DNA of 64,000 nucleotides from Peptoniphilus_B koenoeneniae (lineage in GTDB: Bacteria; Bacillota; Clostridia; Tissierellales; Peptoniphilaceae): NCBI RefSeq assembly GCF_030812875.1, contig NZ_JAUSTN010000003.1, positions 162,779-226,778 of the forward strand, read 5' to 3'. The notes beneath the pieces were generated by a model that was not told the origin of the DNA, did no database searches, and saw only the letters and a program-made list of their open reading frames with translations. The number at the start of each line of letters is the position of its first letter. The stretch's first letter is position 1. The position numbers and the translations under genes were made by a program. Shown here in pieces: positions 1-8,538 of the stretch.

Positions 1-765
1 AAGTTCATCCATTTTTCGTCTTGCTTCTTTTACCCCCACTTCTTCCATCTTTTCTATGATAAATTCATAGTAGGATATATGGTTGGGCTTTTTAAAGGGA
101 GCTAAGAAGGAGTTTGCTGTAATAAGTTCTGTGTTTTCATCTATAAAATTTTCACATAGGGAAAAATATTCTTTTCCTATTTTTTTCAGATCATATCTTA
201 TATGGTTAAGACCAAGACTCTTTCCTATTTCATAAGCTATTTTTTCATTAAAGGGTTCCTGCATATATGGTTTGGATCCGCCCTTTATAAGGACTCTTTT
301 ACCTTCTATATTTGTCCATGATTTTTTCAACCAGCCGTCCGTTGTGTTGTCTGGGGTTTTTAAGGATATGTTTTTAACTTCTTTGCCAACCATTAATTGT
401 CCCAAATCATCGGAAAAATCATTTGTAAAAAAATTAATATCCTTCCAAAATACTTCTTCTTTCTTTTCTTTAATCCAATATTGGTCTGATAGGGAAAGAC
501 CGTAATATTTAAAGTTTAAGTCATATGGAGTTTTTACCTTACTTGCCCTTAAGATTTCATCCAAATTTTGCCTGGTGTCTGGAATGGCTCTCCACCTGAA
601 AAATTTTTCAAGATCTGATTTTGCTATTTTTTCTCTTTTCTTGTTAATAGCTAAAGAAAAAGGAAGGTATTCCGGGTTTAAAAGCTTATTGATTTTTAAA
701 ACATGACCTTCTATCATTGAAAACTCCAAAACAGGCACATTTTTATTCATAAATATATAATCCAT
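1..765 (-). CDS. HipA-like kinase-fold protein, 3' end outside window
   Basis: The frame is open from an ATG at 765 (good GGGAGG site just upstream) to the window edge, giving the first 255 residues. I translated it by hand. Around residues 155-180 the protein reads VLIKGGS, then QEPFNE, then a helix ending near a GLNHIRYDL stretch. This is the ATP-binding N-lobe pattern I associate with HipA-like proteins of Clostridia, which are often labelled HipA-domain or excisionase in databases. If so, it would be a serine/threonine kinase-fold protein acting in the cytoplasm. No HipB-like antitoxin is visible beside it. The catalytic loop lies in the missing C-terminal part, so activity cannot be judged. 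The gene is monocistronic as far as visible. Confidence 0.55.
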   Translation of the reverse strand, partial: MDYIFMNKNVPVLEFSMIEGHVLKINKLLNPEYLPFSLAINKKREKIAKSDLEKFFRWRAIPDTRQNLDEILRASKVKTPYDLNFKYYGLSLSDQYWIKEKKEEVFWKDINFFTNDFSDDLGQLMVGKEVKNISLKTPDNTTDGWLKKSWTNIEGKRVLIKGGSKPYMQEPFNEKIAYEIGKSLGLNHIRYDLKKIGKEYFSLCENFIDENTELITANSFLAPFKKPNHISYYEFIIEKMEEVGVKEARRKMDEL

Positions 766-852
766 GTACGTCCTCCCTTTTAAAATATTTTTTGGCTCTC
801 TTAGTAAGTTTTATAGTATTTATCACATTTGCTAAAAGATTTCAATATTAAT

Positions 853-876
853 AAAAGCCCTTTTTATAGGGCTTTT
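853..876 (-). terminator. Rho-independent terminator of the five-gene operon
   Basis: An 8-bp perfect stem (AAAAGCCC/GGGCTTTT) with an 8-nt loop lies 16 nt beyond the stop at 892. On the minus strand the T-run forms the end of the stem. Confidence 0.7.
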
Positions 877-891
877 AAAGCATATTATTTT

Positions 892-1494
892 TTATATGTT
901 CCACGAATGGGAGTATGAAAGCCCATTATCTTCAGATTTATACCAGGATGGAAGCCTTACATAAATGTCTTCTTCTACCATGTCTTCACTTATTTCCATT
1001 CCATCTTCTTTTGCTTCTTCTACGCTTTCATAATTGACAATTTTAAAATCTTCAGATTCTTTTATAAAAGAATCTCCCTCAATTAAAATATGCTCTGATA
1101 TATTCATTCCCGGCTCTTCTGAGAAAAATTCCATTTTTAAATGAGGAAATTTTTCATGAACTTCTTCAAGACAGGTTCCTTTAAACCAAACTTTATCTTT
1201 GTATTCATCCCAAGATTTTTTATAGCCTTCATGTAAAAGGCTGGCAAATAAAGACCAAGCACAGATTCCACAAAAAGTAATAAAAAATTCTCCCCTTTCA
1301 TTTTCCCCTTGGCTCACGGTTTTAAAGTCATGTATTCTCCAAAAATGAGGTCCCTTAGGTTCTATAAAATCAGGGGCTTTTTCTTTATCATTTAAGAAAT
1401 TGTAATTATAAGCTTCTGTGAAATACTTAAATACTTCCTCTACTTCTTCTTTTTTTCCTAAAATTTTTCCTTCAAAATAGCAATCATTAGCCAT
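892..1494 (-). CDS. YubB/Api92-like ferredoxin-fold protein (tentative)
   Basis: This 200-residue soluble acidic protein has no signal peptide. It begins MANDCYFEGKILGKKEEVEEV, resembling the MxNxCxN..v.G N-terminus of the Api92/YubB ferredoxin-like-domain family. The resemblance is limited to the N-terminal strand-helix and the overall size, so function is unknown. It is the last gene of the minus-strand operon, 17 nt after the alcohol dehydrogenase stop. A hairpin terminator follows. Confidence 0.6.
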   Translation of the reverse strand: MANDCYFEGKILGKKEEVEEVFKYFTEAYNYNFLNDKEKAPDFIEPKGPHFWRIHDFKTVSQGENERGEFFITFCGICAWSLFASLLHEGYKKSWDEYKDKVWFKGTCLEEVHEKFPHLKMEFFSEEPGMNISEHILIEGDSFIKESEDFKIVNYESVEEAKEDGMEISEDMVEEDIYVRLPSWYKSEDNGLSYSHSWNI

Positions 1495-1511
1495 AGTTAA
1501 CTCCTTTATTA

Positions 1512-2678
1512 TTAAAATGAAGCCTTATAAATTTGATAAACGTCCTCACCATAAAGGGTTTTAAAGCCTTTTATTTTTCCTCCTGCATGTTCTACAGCAA
1601 GGTCCGCCATTTCTTTTAATTTATCTTCTTCTATTCCCACTTGTCTAAGGCTCATAGGAACTCCCAAGTTCTCAAAAAATTCATAAAGTTTTTTTATTCC
1701 TTCTTTAGCGGCTTTAAGATCATCTTCTTCTTTTACATCAAAGACATTTCTTGCAAAGTTTCCTATTGTTTCTTGTCTTTCTTCATCTAAGCAATGTTCC
1801 AACCATCTGGGTGTAAGAATTGCAAGTCCTGTTCCGTGAGTTATATCAAAAAATGCGCTTAATTCATGTTCCATAGGATGAACTGACCAACTTGTTGACT
1901 TTCCACTGTCAAGAAGTCCATTTATTGCCCAAGTTGATGCCCACATAATATTTGCTCTGGCTTCGTAATTTTTAGGATCTTTTTTTAATATAGGACCATA
2001 TTTTATACAGGTTTTCAAAAGTCCTTCAGATAATTTGTTTTGGAAATAGCAGCCATCTCCTAAACTGAAATAATTTTCCATAGTGTGGCTCATTATGTCA
2101 CAAACTCCTGCTACTGTATGTTTTTCAGGAACTGTAAAGGTATATTTAGGATTCATGAAAGAAAATACCGGTAAAACTAAATCACTGGCAAAAGATAATT
2201 TTTCCTTTGTTTCCAAATTTGTTATTACTGAGAATGGATCCATTTCCGTTCCCGTTGCAGCTATAGTAAGAACAACTCCTATAGGAAGAGCTTTTTCTAT
2301 TTTTGATGAGTCAAGGACTACTTGCCAAGGATCCACGTCTAAATAATAGGCTCCACTTATTAATTTTGCCAAGTCTACTACTGATCCTCCTCCTACGGCA
2401 AGGATGAAGTCAACCTTATTTTCCCTTGCTATTTTAAGTCCTTCTCTTGCAGAGTCAACTCTTGGATTAGGTTCTATGCCGCTAAGTTCTACATATTCTA
2501 TCCCGTCTTTTTTAAGTTCTCCTGTTATGTCATCATAGATTCCGTTTTTCTTAATGCTTCCGCCTCCGTAGCATAGTAAAACTTTTTTTCCGTATTTTTT
2601 AATTTCCTTTCCAAGTTCACTTAGTTGGTTTTCTCCAAAAATAATTTTTGTGTCTACATTAAATACAAAATCTTTCAT
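1512..2678 (-). CDS. Iron-containing alcohol dehydrogenase
   Basis: The 388-residue length is typical of the family. It should reduce an aldehyde to an alcohol with NAD(P)H in the cytoplasm, most like the YqhD/butanol dehydrogenase branch. The nucleotide-binding loop GGGSVVDLAK is at residues 96-105. Metal ligands are expected at D194, H198, H271 and H281 and all four are present (motifs CDIMSHTMEN, MEHELSA, THGTGLA). The start overlaps the stop of the upstream J-domain gene by 4 nt, indicating translational coupling. The real substrate cannot be read from sequence; butanal or methylglyoxal are possibilities for this branch. Confidence 0.93.
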   Translation of the reverse strand: MKDFVFNVDTKIIFGENQLSELGKEIKKYGKKVLLCYGGGSIKKNGIYDDITGELKKDGIEYVELSGIEPNPRVDSAREGLKIARENKVDFILAVGGGSVVDLAKLISGAYYLDVDPWQVVLDSSKIEKALPIGVVLTIAATGTEMDPFSVITNLETKEKLSFASDLVLPVFSFMNPKYTFTVPEKHTVAGVCDIMSHTMENYFSLGDGCYFQNKLSEGLLKTCIKYGPILKKDPKNYEARANIMWASTWAINGLLDSGKSTSWSVHPMEHELSAFFDITHGTGLAILTPRWLEHCLDEERQETIGNFARNVFDVKEEDDLKAAKEGIKKLYEFFENLGVPMSLRQVGIEEDKLKEMADLAVEHAGGKIKGFKTLYGEDVYQIYKASF

Positions 2679-3535
2679 TGTTCTTTTAACCTCCTATACC
2701 TTTCAATATTTTCTTCATTTAAAAATTCATAAGCATTATTAACTTTTTGAAACATTTCCTTTGCTCCCGCTTCCTTATTTATGTCGGGATGGTATTTTTT
2801 TGCAGCCTTTCTAAAGGCAAGTTTTATTTCATATTTATCATAGGTTGGTTCTATTCCCAAGGTCCTGCAAGCTTCTTCATATTGATTTTTAAAACTTGTC
2901 CCATAATTTGTGTATGGACCCCTGTAATTTTGATTATAGTCCTGATTGTAAGAGCCACTTTGATATTGACCTTGATTAAAGCCTCCGAAGTAGCCTTGAT
3001 CTCCAAATAGATCTTCAAAGTTTATATCATCTCCAAAAGTCCAATAAGTTCCTCCGAAGCCTCTTCCGAAAGACTCTTCAAATCTTTTCTTTTCTTCTTC
3101 CCGCCTTTGTCTTTCTTTTTCCTCTCTTATTTTTTCTTGCTCTTCCCTATATTTTTCACCGTAGCCTCCAAGGTTTGAATAGCTTTTCTTTCTTCCTAAA
3201 AGATAGTAGTCACTTAAATCAAAAAAATACTCAGTTAAAACATAGTGAATATACTTTAAATAGCTTACACTTATAGTTCCTATAAAAGGAAAGACGAAAG
3301 CCAATATTATAAAACTAGTAAGGCCCCTATACTTATTAAAAAAAGCATAGGCAAAAAAAGGATTTAATATAAGGAAAAATATAAAACATCCACTAAAGGC
3401 GAAAAGAGCTCCAATTGCCCTTTTTGCAGTTGTAAAAAAATCTATTAAAAGTTCCACTATCCCTATAAAAAATCTGAATATATAATCTATAATTTTTCCC
3501 AGACCTTTAAAAAATAATCCGGCTATTTTTTTCAT
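2675..3535 (-). CDS. Membrane protein with C-terminal J domain
   Basis: The 286-residue protein has an amphipathic N-terminus and two or three hydrophobic segments (about residues 15-35, 42-70, 73-95). A charged, Glu/Arg-rich coiled region (about 130-155) and a Gly/Tyr/Gln/Asn-rich linker (about 175-210) follow. The J domain occupies about 217-286 with the obligatory HPD triad at 249-251 and a helix IV ending in YRRLKEQ. Such a protein would recruit DnaK/Hsp70 to the membrane face. It lacks the Gly/Phe and zinc domains of DnaJ. It overlaps both neighbours by 4 nt. Confidence 0.85.
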   Translation of the reverse strand: MKKIAGLFFKGLGKIIDYIFRFFIGIVELLIDFFTTAKRAIGALFAFSGCFIFFLILNPFFAYAFFNKYRGLTSFIILAFVFPFIGTISVSYLKYIHYVLTEYFFDLSDYYLLGRKKSYSNLGGYGEKYREEQEKIREEKERQRREEEKKRFEESFGRGFGGTYWTFGDDINFEDLFGDQGYFGGFNQGQYQSGSYNQDYNQNYRGPYTNYGTSFKNQYEEACRTLGIEPTYDKYEIKLAFRKAAKKYHPDINKEAGAKEMFQKVNNAYEFLNEENIERYRRLKEQ

Positions 3536-3984
3536 TCAACATCTCTTCCCTTTTTATAATTTTCTATAAAATTTTCATCTTCTATAACAAGATCATTGTT
3601 TCCCGCTAAAAACTCAAGATGATGTCTAAGCTCATGTCTTAAAGTTTCTCTCAGTCTTTCTTTTAAACTTTCTCTATCTAAATAAAAATACAGTTTCATA
3701 AAAGAACCGTAATAAATTACTATTTGCCTTCCTAAATTATCTATCTTATAAGAACCAAGGACAATTAAATCATTTCCTTCCGGGTGATAATTGACCTCTT
3801 CTTCTAATATTACCCCACCGTTTAAATTATTTAAATATTGGTCTGGTATTTCATCTAAAAGTTCTTCTAAAATTTCCATAACTTCATCAATTCTAGAAAG
3901 ATCAACCCCACTTTCATTTTTTCTTTCTTCATTGAAATTTTCTAAGTTTTCATTTTCTTTGGAAATATTTTCTTCAAATGTCAT
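3532..3984 (-). CDS. Minimal zincin-like metallopeptidase (PF06262-like)
   Basis: In this 150-residue protein the segment from about residue 35 onward matches the small metallopeptidase family. It has an EELLDEIP helix, a central beta-rich part (LGSYKIDNLGRQIVIYYGSF) and the zinc motif HELRH at 117-121 in an ETLRHELRHHLE context. The glutamate of HExxH is present. The N-terminal 30 residues are acidic and low-complexity. Substrate is unknown. The ATG overlaps the stop of the decarboxylase-like gene by 4 nt. Confidence 0.85.
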   Translation of the reverse strand: MTFEENISKENENLENFNEERKNESGVDLSRIDEVMEILEELLDEIPDQYLNNLNGGVILEEEVNYHPEGNDLIVLGSYKIDNLGRQIVIYYGSFMKLYFYLDRESLKERLRETLRHELRHHLEFLAGNNDLVIEDENFIENYKKGRDVE

Positions 3985-5324
3985 TTTATCACCTCAATAA
4001 GATTTTTATTTATACCTGTTACTTCTATTTCGGCTTTTAAATAAGTTCCTATAGTATCTATAACATCTTGATCAATAAGTTCTCCTGGAACTATTATGGG
4101 GCTTCCCGGTGGATAGGGGCAAATAGTATCTGCACTTATCCTTCCAGCCGCCTCTGTATAATTTATAAATTGGCTTTCTCTTTCAAAGGTCTCATACATC
4201 TCCATAATTTTTTCCGGCAAAACTTGTCTATAAAGATCTTTAAAATTTTCTTCTTTTAAATTAATTTCTCTCATAGCTTTTTTTAAAGGTACAAGAGTTT
4301 TTTCACTATCTACCGGTCCCACTAAAGCAAGAGCGTAATTTATATCTGCCATTTCAAGTCTTATGTTCTTTTTAAAAAGTTCTCTTAAAATTTGGCTTCC
4401 ACTGACATTTTCCTTGGCAAATAAAAGTTTTGTAGGGTCGTGAAAATCACTTTCATAGAAAAAATATTTATCTTTTAAATCATTTTTAAGTTCTTTTATT
4501 AAGTTTAAAACATTTTTTAAGTTTTCTCTTCCTTCTTCTTCCATATATTCAAGAGCTCTTTCCATAGAAAGCAACATTAAATATGATGGCGAAGTGGAAC
4601 TTATCATGGAAATCACTTTTTCAAGTCTTTCTATGTTAACTTTAGAGCTTCCCACATGAATAAAGGATGAACCCGTTAAACAGGGTAGGGTTTTGTGGGG
4701 AGATTGAACTATTATATCTGCTCCCCCTGATAAGGCACTTAAATTTTTATCTAAAAAGTTAAGGTGTGATCCGTGGGCCTCATCAACAAAAAGATATGCT
4801 CCATATTTATGAACAACTTCCGCAATTTCTCTTATGTTTAAAACCATCCCATAATAAGTTGGACTGGTTAAGATCACAAGTTTTATATCCTTATATTTTT
4901 TTAAATAACTTTCTATTATTTGTGGACTTAAAGGCAAAAAAAGTTTTGTTTTTTTATCATAGGAAGGATACATAAATTCCGTTTTAAGTTTATTTAAAAT
5001 ACATCCATTTAAAATTGACCTATGGGCATTTCTTTCTATTAATACCCTATCTCCCTCTTTTGTAATACTTTTTAAAGCTATATGGTTTGAAATTGTAGAG
5101 CCTCCTGTTAAATAGTAGCTTTTTTTGCTTCCATATATTCTTTTTAAGTTTTCCATAGATTTTAAAATTACATCTTGAGGGTGAAGAAGATTGTCAGTTC
5201 CTATAGTCTCTGTTACATCAAATTCAACTTGGCTGGGCAAAGAGAAAATTCCCTTATGACCTGGAGTTGAAAAAGAAATATTTCTTGACACTTTTTTTAC
5301 AGCTTCATTAATATATTTTTTCAT
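3981..5324 (-). CDS. Orn/Lys/Arg decarboxylase-family PLP enzyme
   Basis: This 447-residue fold-type I PLP enzyme of the lysine/arginine/ornithine decarboxylase family is the short form without the N-terminal wing domain. It shows FSTPGHKG (18-25), the aspartate loop FVDEAHGSH (179-187), the PLP lysine K211 in QSPHKTLPCLTG, and the C-terminal CPYPPGSPIIVPGE. The product would be a polyamine precursor (cadaverine, agmatine or putrescine); specificity cannot be told. It is the promoter-proximal gene of the operon. A TATAAT about 20 nt upstream of the ATG is the likely -10. Confidence 0.9.
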   Translation of the reverse strand: MKKYINEAVKKVSRNISFSTPGHKGIFSLPSQVEFDVTETIGTDNLLHPQDVILKSMENLKRIYGSKKSYYLTGGSTISNHIALKSITKEGDRVLIERNAHRSILNGCILNKLKTEFMYPSYDKKTKLFLPLSPQIIESYLKKYKDIKLVILTSPTYYGMVLNIREIAEVVHKYGAYLFVDEAHGSHLNFLDKNLSALSGGADIIVQSPHKTLPCLTGSSFIHVGSSKVNIERLEKVISMISSTSPSYLMLLSMERALEYMEEEGRENLKNVLNLIKELKNDLKDKYFFYESDFHDPTKLLFAKENVSGSQILRELFKKNIRLEMADINYALALVGPVDSEKTLVPLKKAMREINLKEENFKDLYRQVLPEKIMEMYETFERESQFINYTEAAGRISADTICPYPPGSPIIVPGELIDQDVIDTIGTYLKAEIEVTGINKNLIEVIK

Positions 5325-5390
5325 TATTACCTCATCTATATTATATCTAATAAATCTCCCTTGTGATAAAATTTATATAAGGAGGATTTT

Positions 5391-6185
5391 ATGGCTTCAA
5401 TTTATGCACATAACAAATTTGCTAAAACTGTTATTAATTCTATAGACTTTAAAGTTTCCAGCGCTGAAGAAAGACAGATGTTTTTATTTGGTTCTCAGGG
5501 ACCTGATCTTTTCTTTTTTAATTTAAATTTAAAAATTAAAGGGAATAATCCTGGATCTTACATTCATTCAAGACCCTTTATTGAATATCTTGACACTACA
5601 AAAGAAAGAATTAAAGCTATAGATCAAAAAGGTCCTGAATTTTTTTACTATTTAGGAACAATAGCTCACTTTATTTTGGATGTTACAATTCATCCCTATG
5701 TAGATGAACTTATAAATATAAGCTATTCTCACATGGAAATTGAATCTGAATTTGATAGATTTCTCATGCTTAAAGACGGACTTAATCCTTTTAAGTTTAA
5801 AATGCAATCTCTTATTCCAAGTCCTGGAAAGGCTCCTAAAATTTTACCAATTTATGAGCCCTATGGTCTTAAACTTAAAGATATTTATAATTCTATCTTA
5901 GGTTTTAACAAATATAAAAAATTATTTAATCCAGCAGGTAAACTTAAAGAAACTTTTATTTTAAGTGTTCTTAAAATTTTAAAACTAAATGAATATGGTG
6001 GTCAACTTATAAAGCAAGAGGAGCACCCCCAAGCTGAAAAAAGTAACAAAGTTTTGCTTAAAGCTTATGACCTTGCCCTTGAAAACTTTAAGGATATTTT
6101 TAATTCAGCCTTAGACTATATTTATGATGGCGGAGAAATTAATCCCATATTTTATAAAAATTATGAAGGAGTAAACCTTGAATAA
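5391..6185 (+). CDS. Zinc-dependent phospholipase C-family protein
   Basis: The 264-residue protein matches the Zn-dependent PLC family (PF00882 type). The N-terminal AHNKFAKTV and FLFGSQGPDLFFF are followed by FYYLGTIAHFILDVTIHPYVDEL (about 87-109), which supplies several metal-type His/Asp residues, and then SYSHMEIESEFDRFL. No signal peptide is seen, unlike secreted toxins of the family, so a housekeeping or membrane-associated role is likelier. AGGAGG lies 7 nt upstream of the ATG. It is coupled to the downstream transporter. Confidence 0.85.
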   Translation: MASIYAHNKFAKTVINSIDFKVSSAEERQMFLFGSQGPDLFFFNLNLKIKGNNPGSYIHSRPFIEYLDTTKERIKAIDQKGPEFFYYLGTIAHFILDVTIHPYVDELINISYSHMEIESEFDRFLMLKDGLNPFKFKMQSLIPSPGKAPKILPIYEPYGLKLKDIYNSILGFNKYKKLFNPAGKLKETFILSVLKILKLNEYGGQLIKQEEHPQAEKSNKVLLKAYDLALENFKDIFNSALDYIYDGGEINPIFYKNYEGVNLE

Positions 6186-7419
6186 ATTAAATAAACTTGA
6201 AAAATCTTGGATCTACTATGACGTTGGAAATTCAGCTTTTATTATGCTTTTTACAACAATAGTACCCATATTCTTTAATAACTTGGCGGGGAAGTCTTTA
6301 AAAGATACAACTTATCTTGCCTATTGGGGCTACGCTATTACAGCATCAACTCTTATAATGGCTTTTTTAGGACCAATCTTAGGAGCCTTGGCTGATTCCA
6401 ACAAACAAAAGAAAAATCTTTTTAAATTGTTTGTTTTTATAGGAGTCCTTTCCTGTGCAGGCCTGCCCTTTGCCATAAATTGGTTTATGTTTTTAATTCA
6501 GGTTGTAATTGCAAAAGTTGCCTTTAATGGTTCTTTAGTCTTTTACGATTCCATGTTAATAGATGTTACAGAAGAAGAGAGGATGGACAATGTTTCTTCA
6601 CAGGGTTACGCCTGGGGTTATATAGGTTCCTGCCTCCCCTTTGTTATAAGTATATTTATAGGTCTTAAGGGAACAAGTTTTGGGCTTTCACAAAGTCTTT
6701 CCATGAACTTAGTATTTTTTATAAATGCTCTTTGGTGGCTTTTATGGACTCTACCCCTTTTAAAAAGATATGAGCAAATTTATGTAAGTCCTATAAAATT
6801 AAAAAGTTCTCAAGTATTTAAACATCTTTTAAATACTTTTAAAGAAATAAAAAATGATAAAAAAGTCTTTTATTTTCTTTTGGCATTTTTATTTTACATT
6901 GACGGAGTTTATACAATAATAAATATGGCAACAGCTTACGGAAAAAGCTTGGGTCTTTCTTCCCAAGGCCTTATCCTTGCCCTTTTAGTAACTCAATTAG
7001 TCGCCTTTCCCTGCGCAATATTTTTTGGTGTTATTTCAAAAACAAGACCAGTGGAAGGGCTTATAAAAATTTGCATAATATGTTACGGAATAATTGCTTT
7101 TTATGCAGTAACTTTAGACAGTCTTACTAAGTTTTGGATCCTTGCTTTGGGCGTAGGAATGTTTCAAGGTGCAATACAAGCCCTTTCCAGATCTTACTTT
7201 GCAAAAATTATTCCACCGGAAAAAAGCAGTGAATATTTTGGAATTTATGATGTTTTCGGAAAAGGGGCTTCAATTTTAGGCAGCCTTATGGTTTCAGTAA
7301 TAACTCAAATTACAAACAATCAGCACTATGCAATCTTAGGTCTTGCCTTTATGTTTGTCATAGGCTTTATAATGTTTTTAAAAGTTGAAAAAGAAAAAGT
7401 AGAAGAAAAAGAATTTTAA
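6178..7419 (+). CDS. MFS transporter, UMF1/Atg22-like
   Basis: This 413-residue integral membrane protein has about 12 hydrophobic segments. The N-terminus WIYYDVGNSAF is the signature of the UMF1 family of the major facilitator superfamily. A TTG start is chosen because AAGGAG lies 8 nt upstream, no ATG is nearby, and the conserved N-terminus begins at once. It overlaps the PLC-like gene by 8 nt. Substrate is unknown; it may export or import a product linked to the PLC-like protein. Confidence 0.88.
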   Translation: MNKLNKLEKSWIYYDVGNSAFIMLFTTIVPIFFNNLAGKSLKDTTYLAYWGYAITASTLIMAFLGPILGALADSNKQKKNLFKLFVFIGVLSCAGLPFAINWFMFLIQVVIAKVAFNGSLVFYDSMLIDVTEEERMDNVSSQGYAWGYIGSCLPFVISIFIGLKGTSFGLSQSLSMNLVFFINALWWLLWTLPLLKRYEQIYVSPIKLKSSQVFKHLLNTFKEIKNDKKVFYFLLAFLFYIDGVYTIINMATAYGKSLGLSSQGLILALLVTQLVAFPCAIFFGVISKTRPVEGLIKICIICYGIIAFYAVTLDSLTKFWILALGVGMFQGAIQALSRSYFAKIIPPEKSSEYFGIYDVFGKGASILGSLMVSVITQITNNQHYAILGLAFMFVIGFIMFLKVEKEKVEEKEF

Positions 7420-7436
7420 AAAAATAGATAAAAAAT

Positions 7437-7463
7437 AAAAGAGACGCATAATGCGTCTCTTTT
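7437..7463 (+). terminator. Rho-independent terminator
   Basis: A 12-bp perfect stem (AAAAGAGACGCA/TGCGTCTCTTTT) with a 3-nt loop ends the PLC-like/MFS operon. The symmetry could also serve the minus strand. Confidence 0.85.
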
Positions 7464-7492
7464 ATGTATAGCTGGAAAGAAAAAAGATGATT

Positions 7493-7518
7493 GAGGTTTA
7501 GTTTCCTAAACCTCTTTT
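7493..7518. terminator. Hairpin between convergent genes
   Basis: GAGGTTTA/TAAACCTC stem with a 6-nt loop, followed by TTTTAT on the plus strand. It lies 40 nt after the nitroreductase stop and may act on both strands. Confidence 0.5.
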
Positions 7519-7553
7519 ATATTAACACCTTAAAGTTAATTTTTCAACAAATT

Positions 7554-8066
7554 TTAATATTTTTCATAATGAAGCTTTGATTTTATGTCAACTGCTTCTC
7601 TTTTTCTTACTTTTTCATGTCCATAACCTATAGGAATCATTGCCAAAATATTTTTATCCTTAGGTATATTAAACATCTTTCTAAAATATTCTTGGTAATC
7701 TTCTCCATCTTTTGTTTTTCCATCTCTAACATCTATAAAAGAAGTATTTAAACCCTCTTCTTGAGCTAAAAGTTGTAAATATGCAGCTGCTATACTTGCT
7801 TCTTCAATCCAATACTTAGAATCTTGATTTAAAATAATTACAAGAGCCGGCAAATCTTTTATATAAAGGGTGCCAAATTTTTGCATTTGAGATAATTCTT
7901 CTAATTTTTCCTTATCTTCAACTAAAATAAATTCCACATTTCTGGTTCCGCCATAAACCGGTCCCAAAACTGCATAGGATAAAATTTCTTCTATTTTTTC
8001 ATGATCAACTTTTTTTTCTTCATATTTTCTAATAGAACGTCTTTCATTAATTAATTCTTTTAACAT
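7554..8066 (-). CDS. Nitroreductase-family protein
   Basis: In this 170-residue FMN-dependent nitroreductase-fold protein the N-terminal RRSIRKYEEKKVD (9-21) is the FMN phosphate-binding region. The middle part has the EEASIAAAYLQLLAQEEGL helix, and the C-terminal IPIGYGHEKVRKREAVD is the usual closing motif. Size fits the short NfsA/NfsB-like proteins of Firmicutes. Substrate unknown. AGGAGG is 8 nt before the ATG. Monocistronic. Confidence 0.9.
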   Translation of the reverse strand: MLKELINERRSIRKYEEKKVDHEKIEEILSYAVLGPVYGGTRNVEFILVEDKEKLEELSQMQKFGTLYIKDLPALVIILNQDSKYWIEEASIAAAYLQLLAQEEGLNTSFIDVRDGKTKDGEDYQEYFRKMFNIPKDKNILAMIPIGYGHEKVRKREAVDIKSKLHYEKY

Positions 8067-8353
8067 AAAATCCTCCTAAGTTTAAAAATTTTATAATTTT
8101 AAAAGCATAAAGCTATTTATTATATTTATACCCTAAAATAAACTTTTGCCTTTAAAATTCTTTTATAAAAATCGTTTTCAACTTTTTATTTTTATTTTAT
8201 TTTAAATTTTTATTTTAAAATAATTTTTTTATAAATTTTTTTCTTAAAGATAATTATAGAAAAATCCGTTTTTTTCATAATGGAAGAATTCTTTATATTG
8301 ATATTTTTTAAATAATAACAAACTTATCAAATTTTTTTCAAATTAAAAAATAC
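8067..8353. other. AT-rich gene-free stretch
   Basis: Nearly pure A/T runs. I see no open frame with a ribosome site and no repeat. It should hold the promoter of the nitroreductase gene but no clear hexamer pair was found. Confidence 0.5.
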
Positions 8354-8382
8354 TTGTTAAAATTTTTAATTTGACTTACAAT
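8354..8382 (+). promoter_or_regulatory. Sigma-A type promoter of the 2-oxoacid oxidoreductase operon
   Basis: TTGTTA (8354-8359), 17-bp spacer, TACAAT (8377-8382). Transcription would start near 8389, exactly where the first strand of the leader structure begins. Confidence 0.65.
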
Positions 8383-8388
8383 AAATAT

Positions 8389-8507
8389 GTGCGAAGTGGC
8401 TAAAAATACAAGAAAGTTGTCATACCACTTTTTGAACATAAAATTATAAACAATTTTATTATGAATGGATTTTTATTATTTTTTCATAATAGTACTTAAT
8501 TTCGCAC
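8389..8507 (+). promoter_or_regulatory. Multi-helix structured 5' leader, candidate cis-regulatory RNA
   Basis: Four helices can be drawn by eye. P1 is GTGCGAA (8389-8395) with TTCGCAC (8501-8507), closing the whole element. P2 is AAGTGG (8394-8399) with CCACTT (8425-8430). P3 is ATAAAATT (8438-8445) with AATTTTAT (8452-8459). P4 is ATTATGAA (8458-8465) with TTCATAAT (8483-8490). P1/P2 and P3/P4 compete for two bases each. The element lies between the predicted start site and the ribosome site of the first gene (about 8526). I do not recognise it: the TPP riboswitch CUGAGA box is absent. Covariation would be needed to prove structure. Confidence 0.45.
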
Positions 8508-8538
8508 TAAAATTTTTGTAGATTTGAGGTGAATTGTA

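Noticed and set aside
272..505. 77-codon open frame on the plus strand
   Set aside because: It is the antisense shadow of the HipA-like gene, whose minus-strand frame is open over the entire segment and has a proper start.
8389..8507. TPP riboswitch upstream of the TPP-dependent enzyme genes
   Set aside because: No CUGAGA-type thi-box or matching distal motif is present in the leader.
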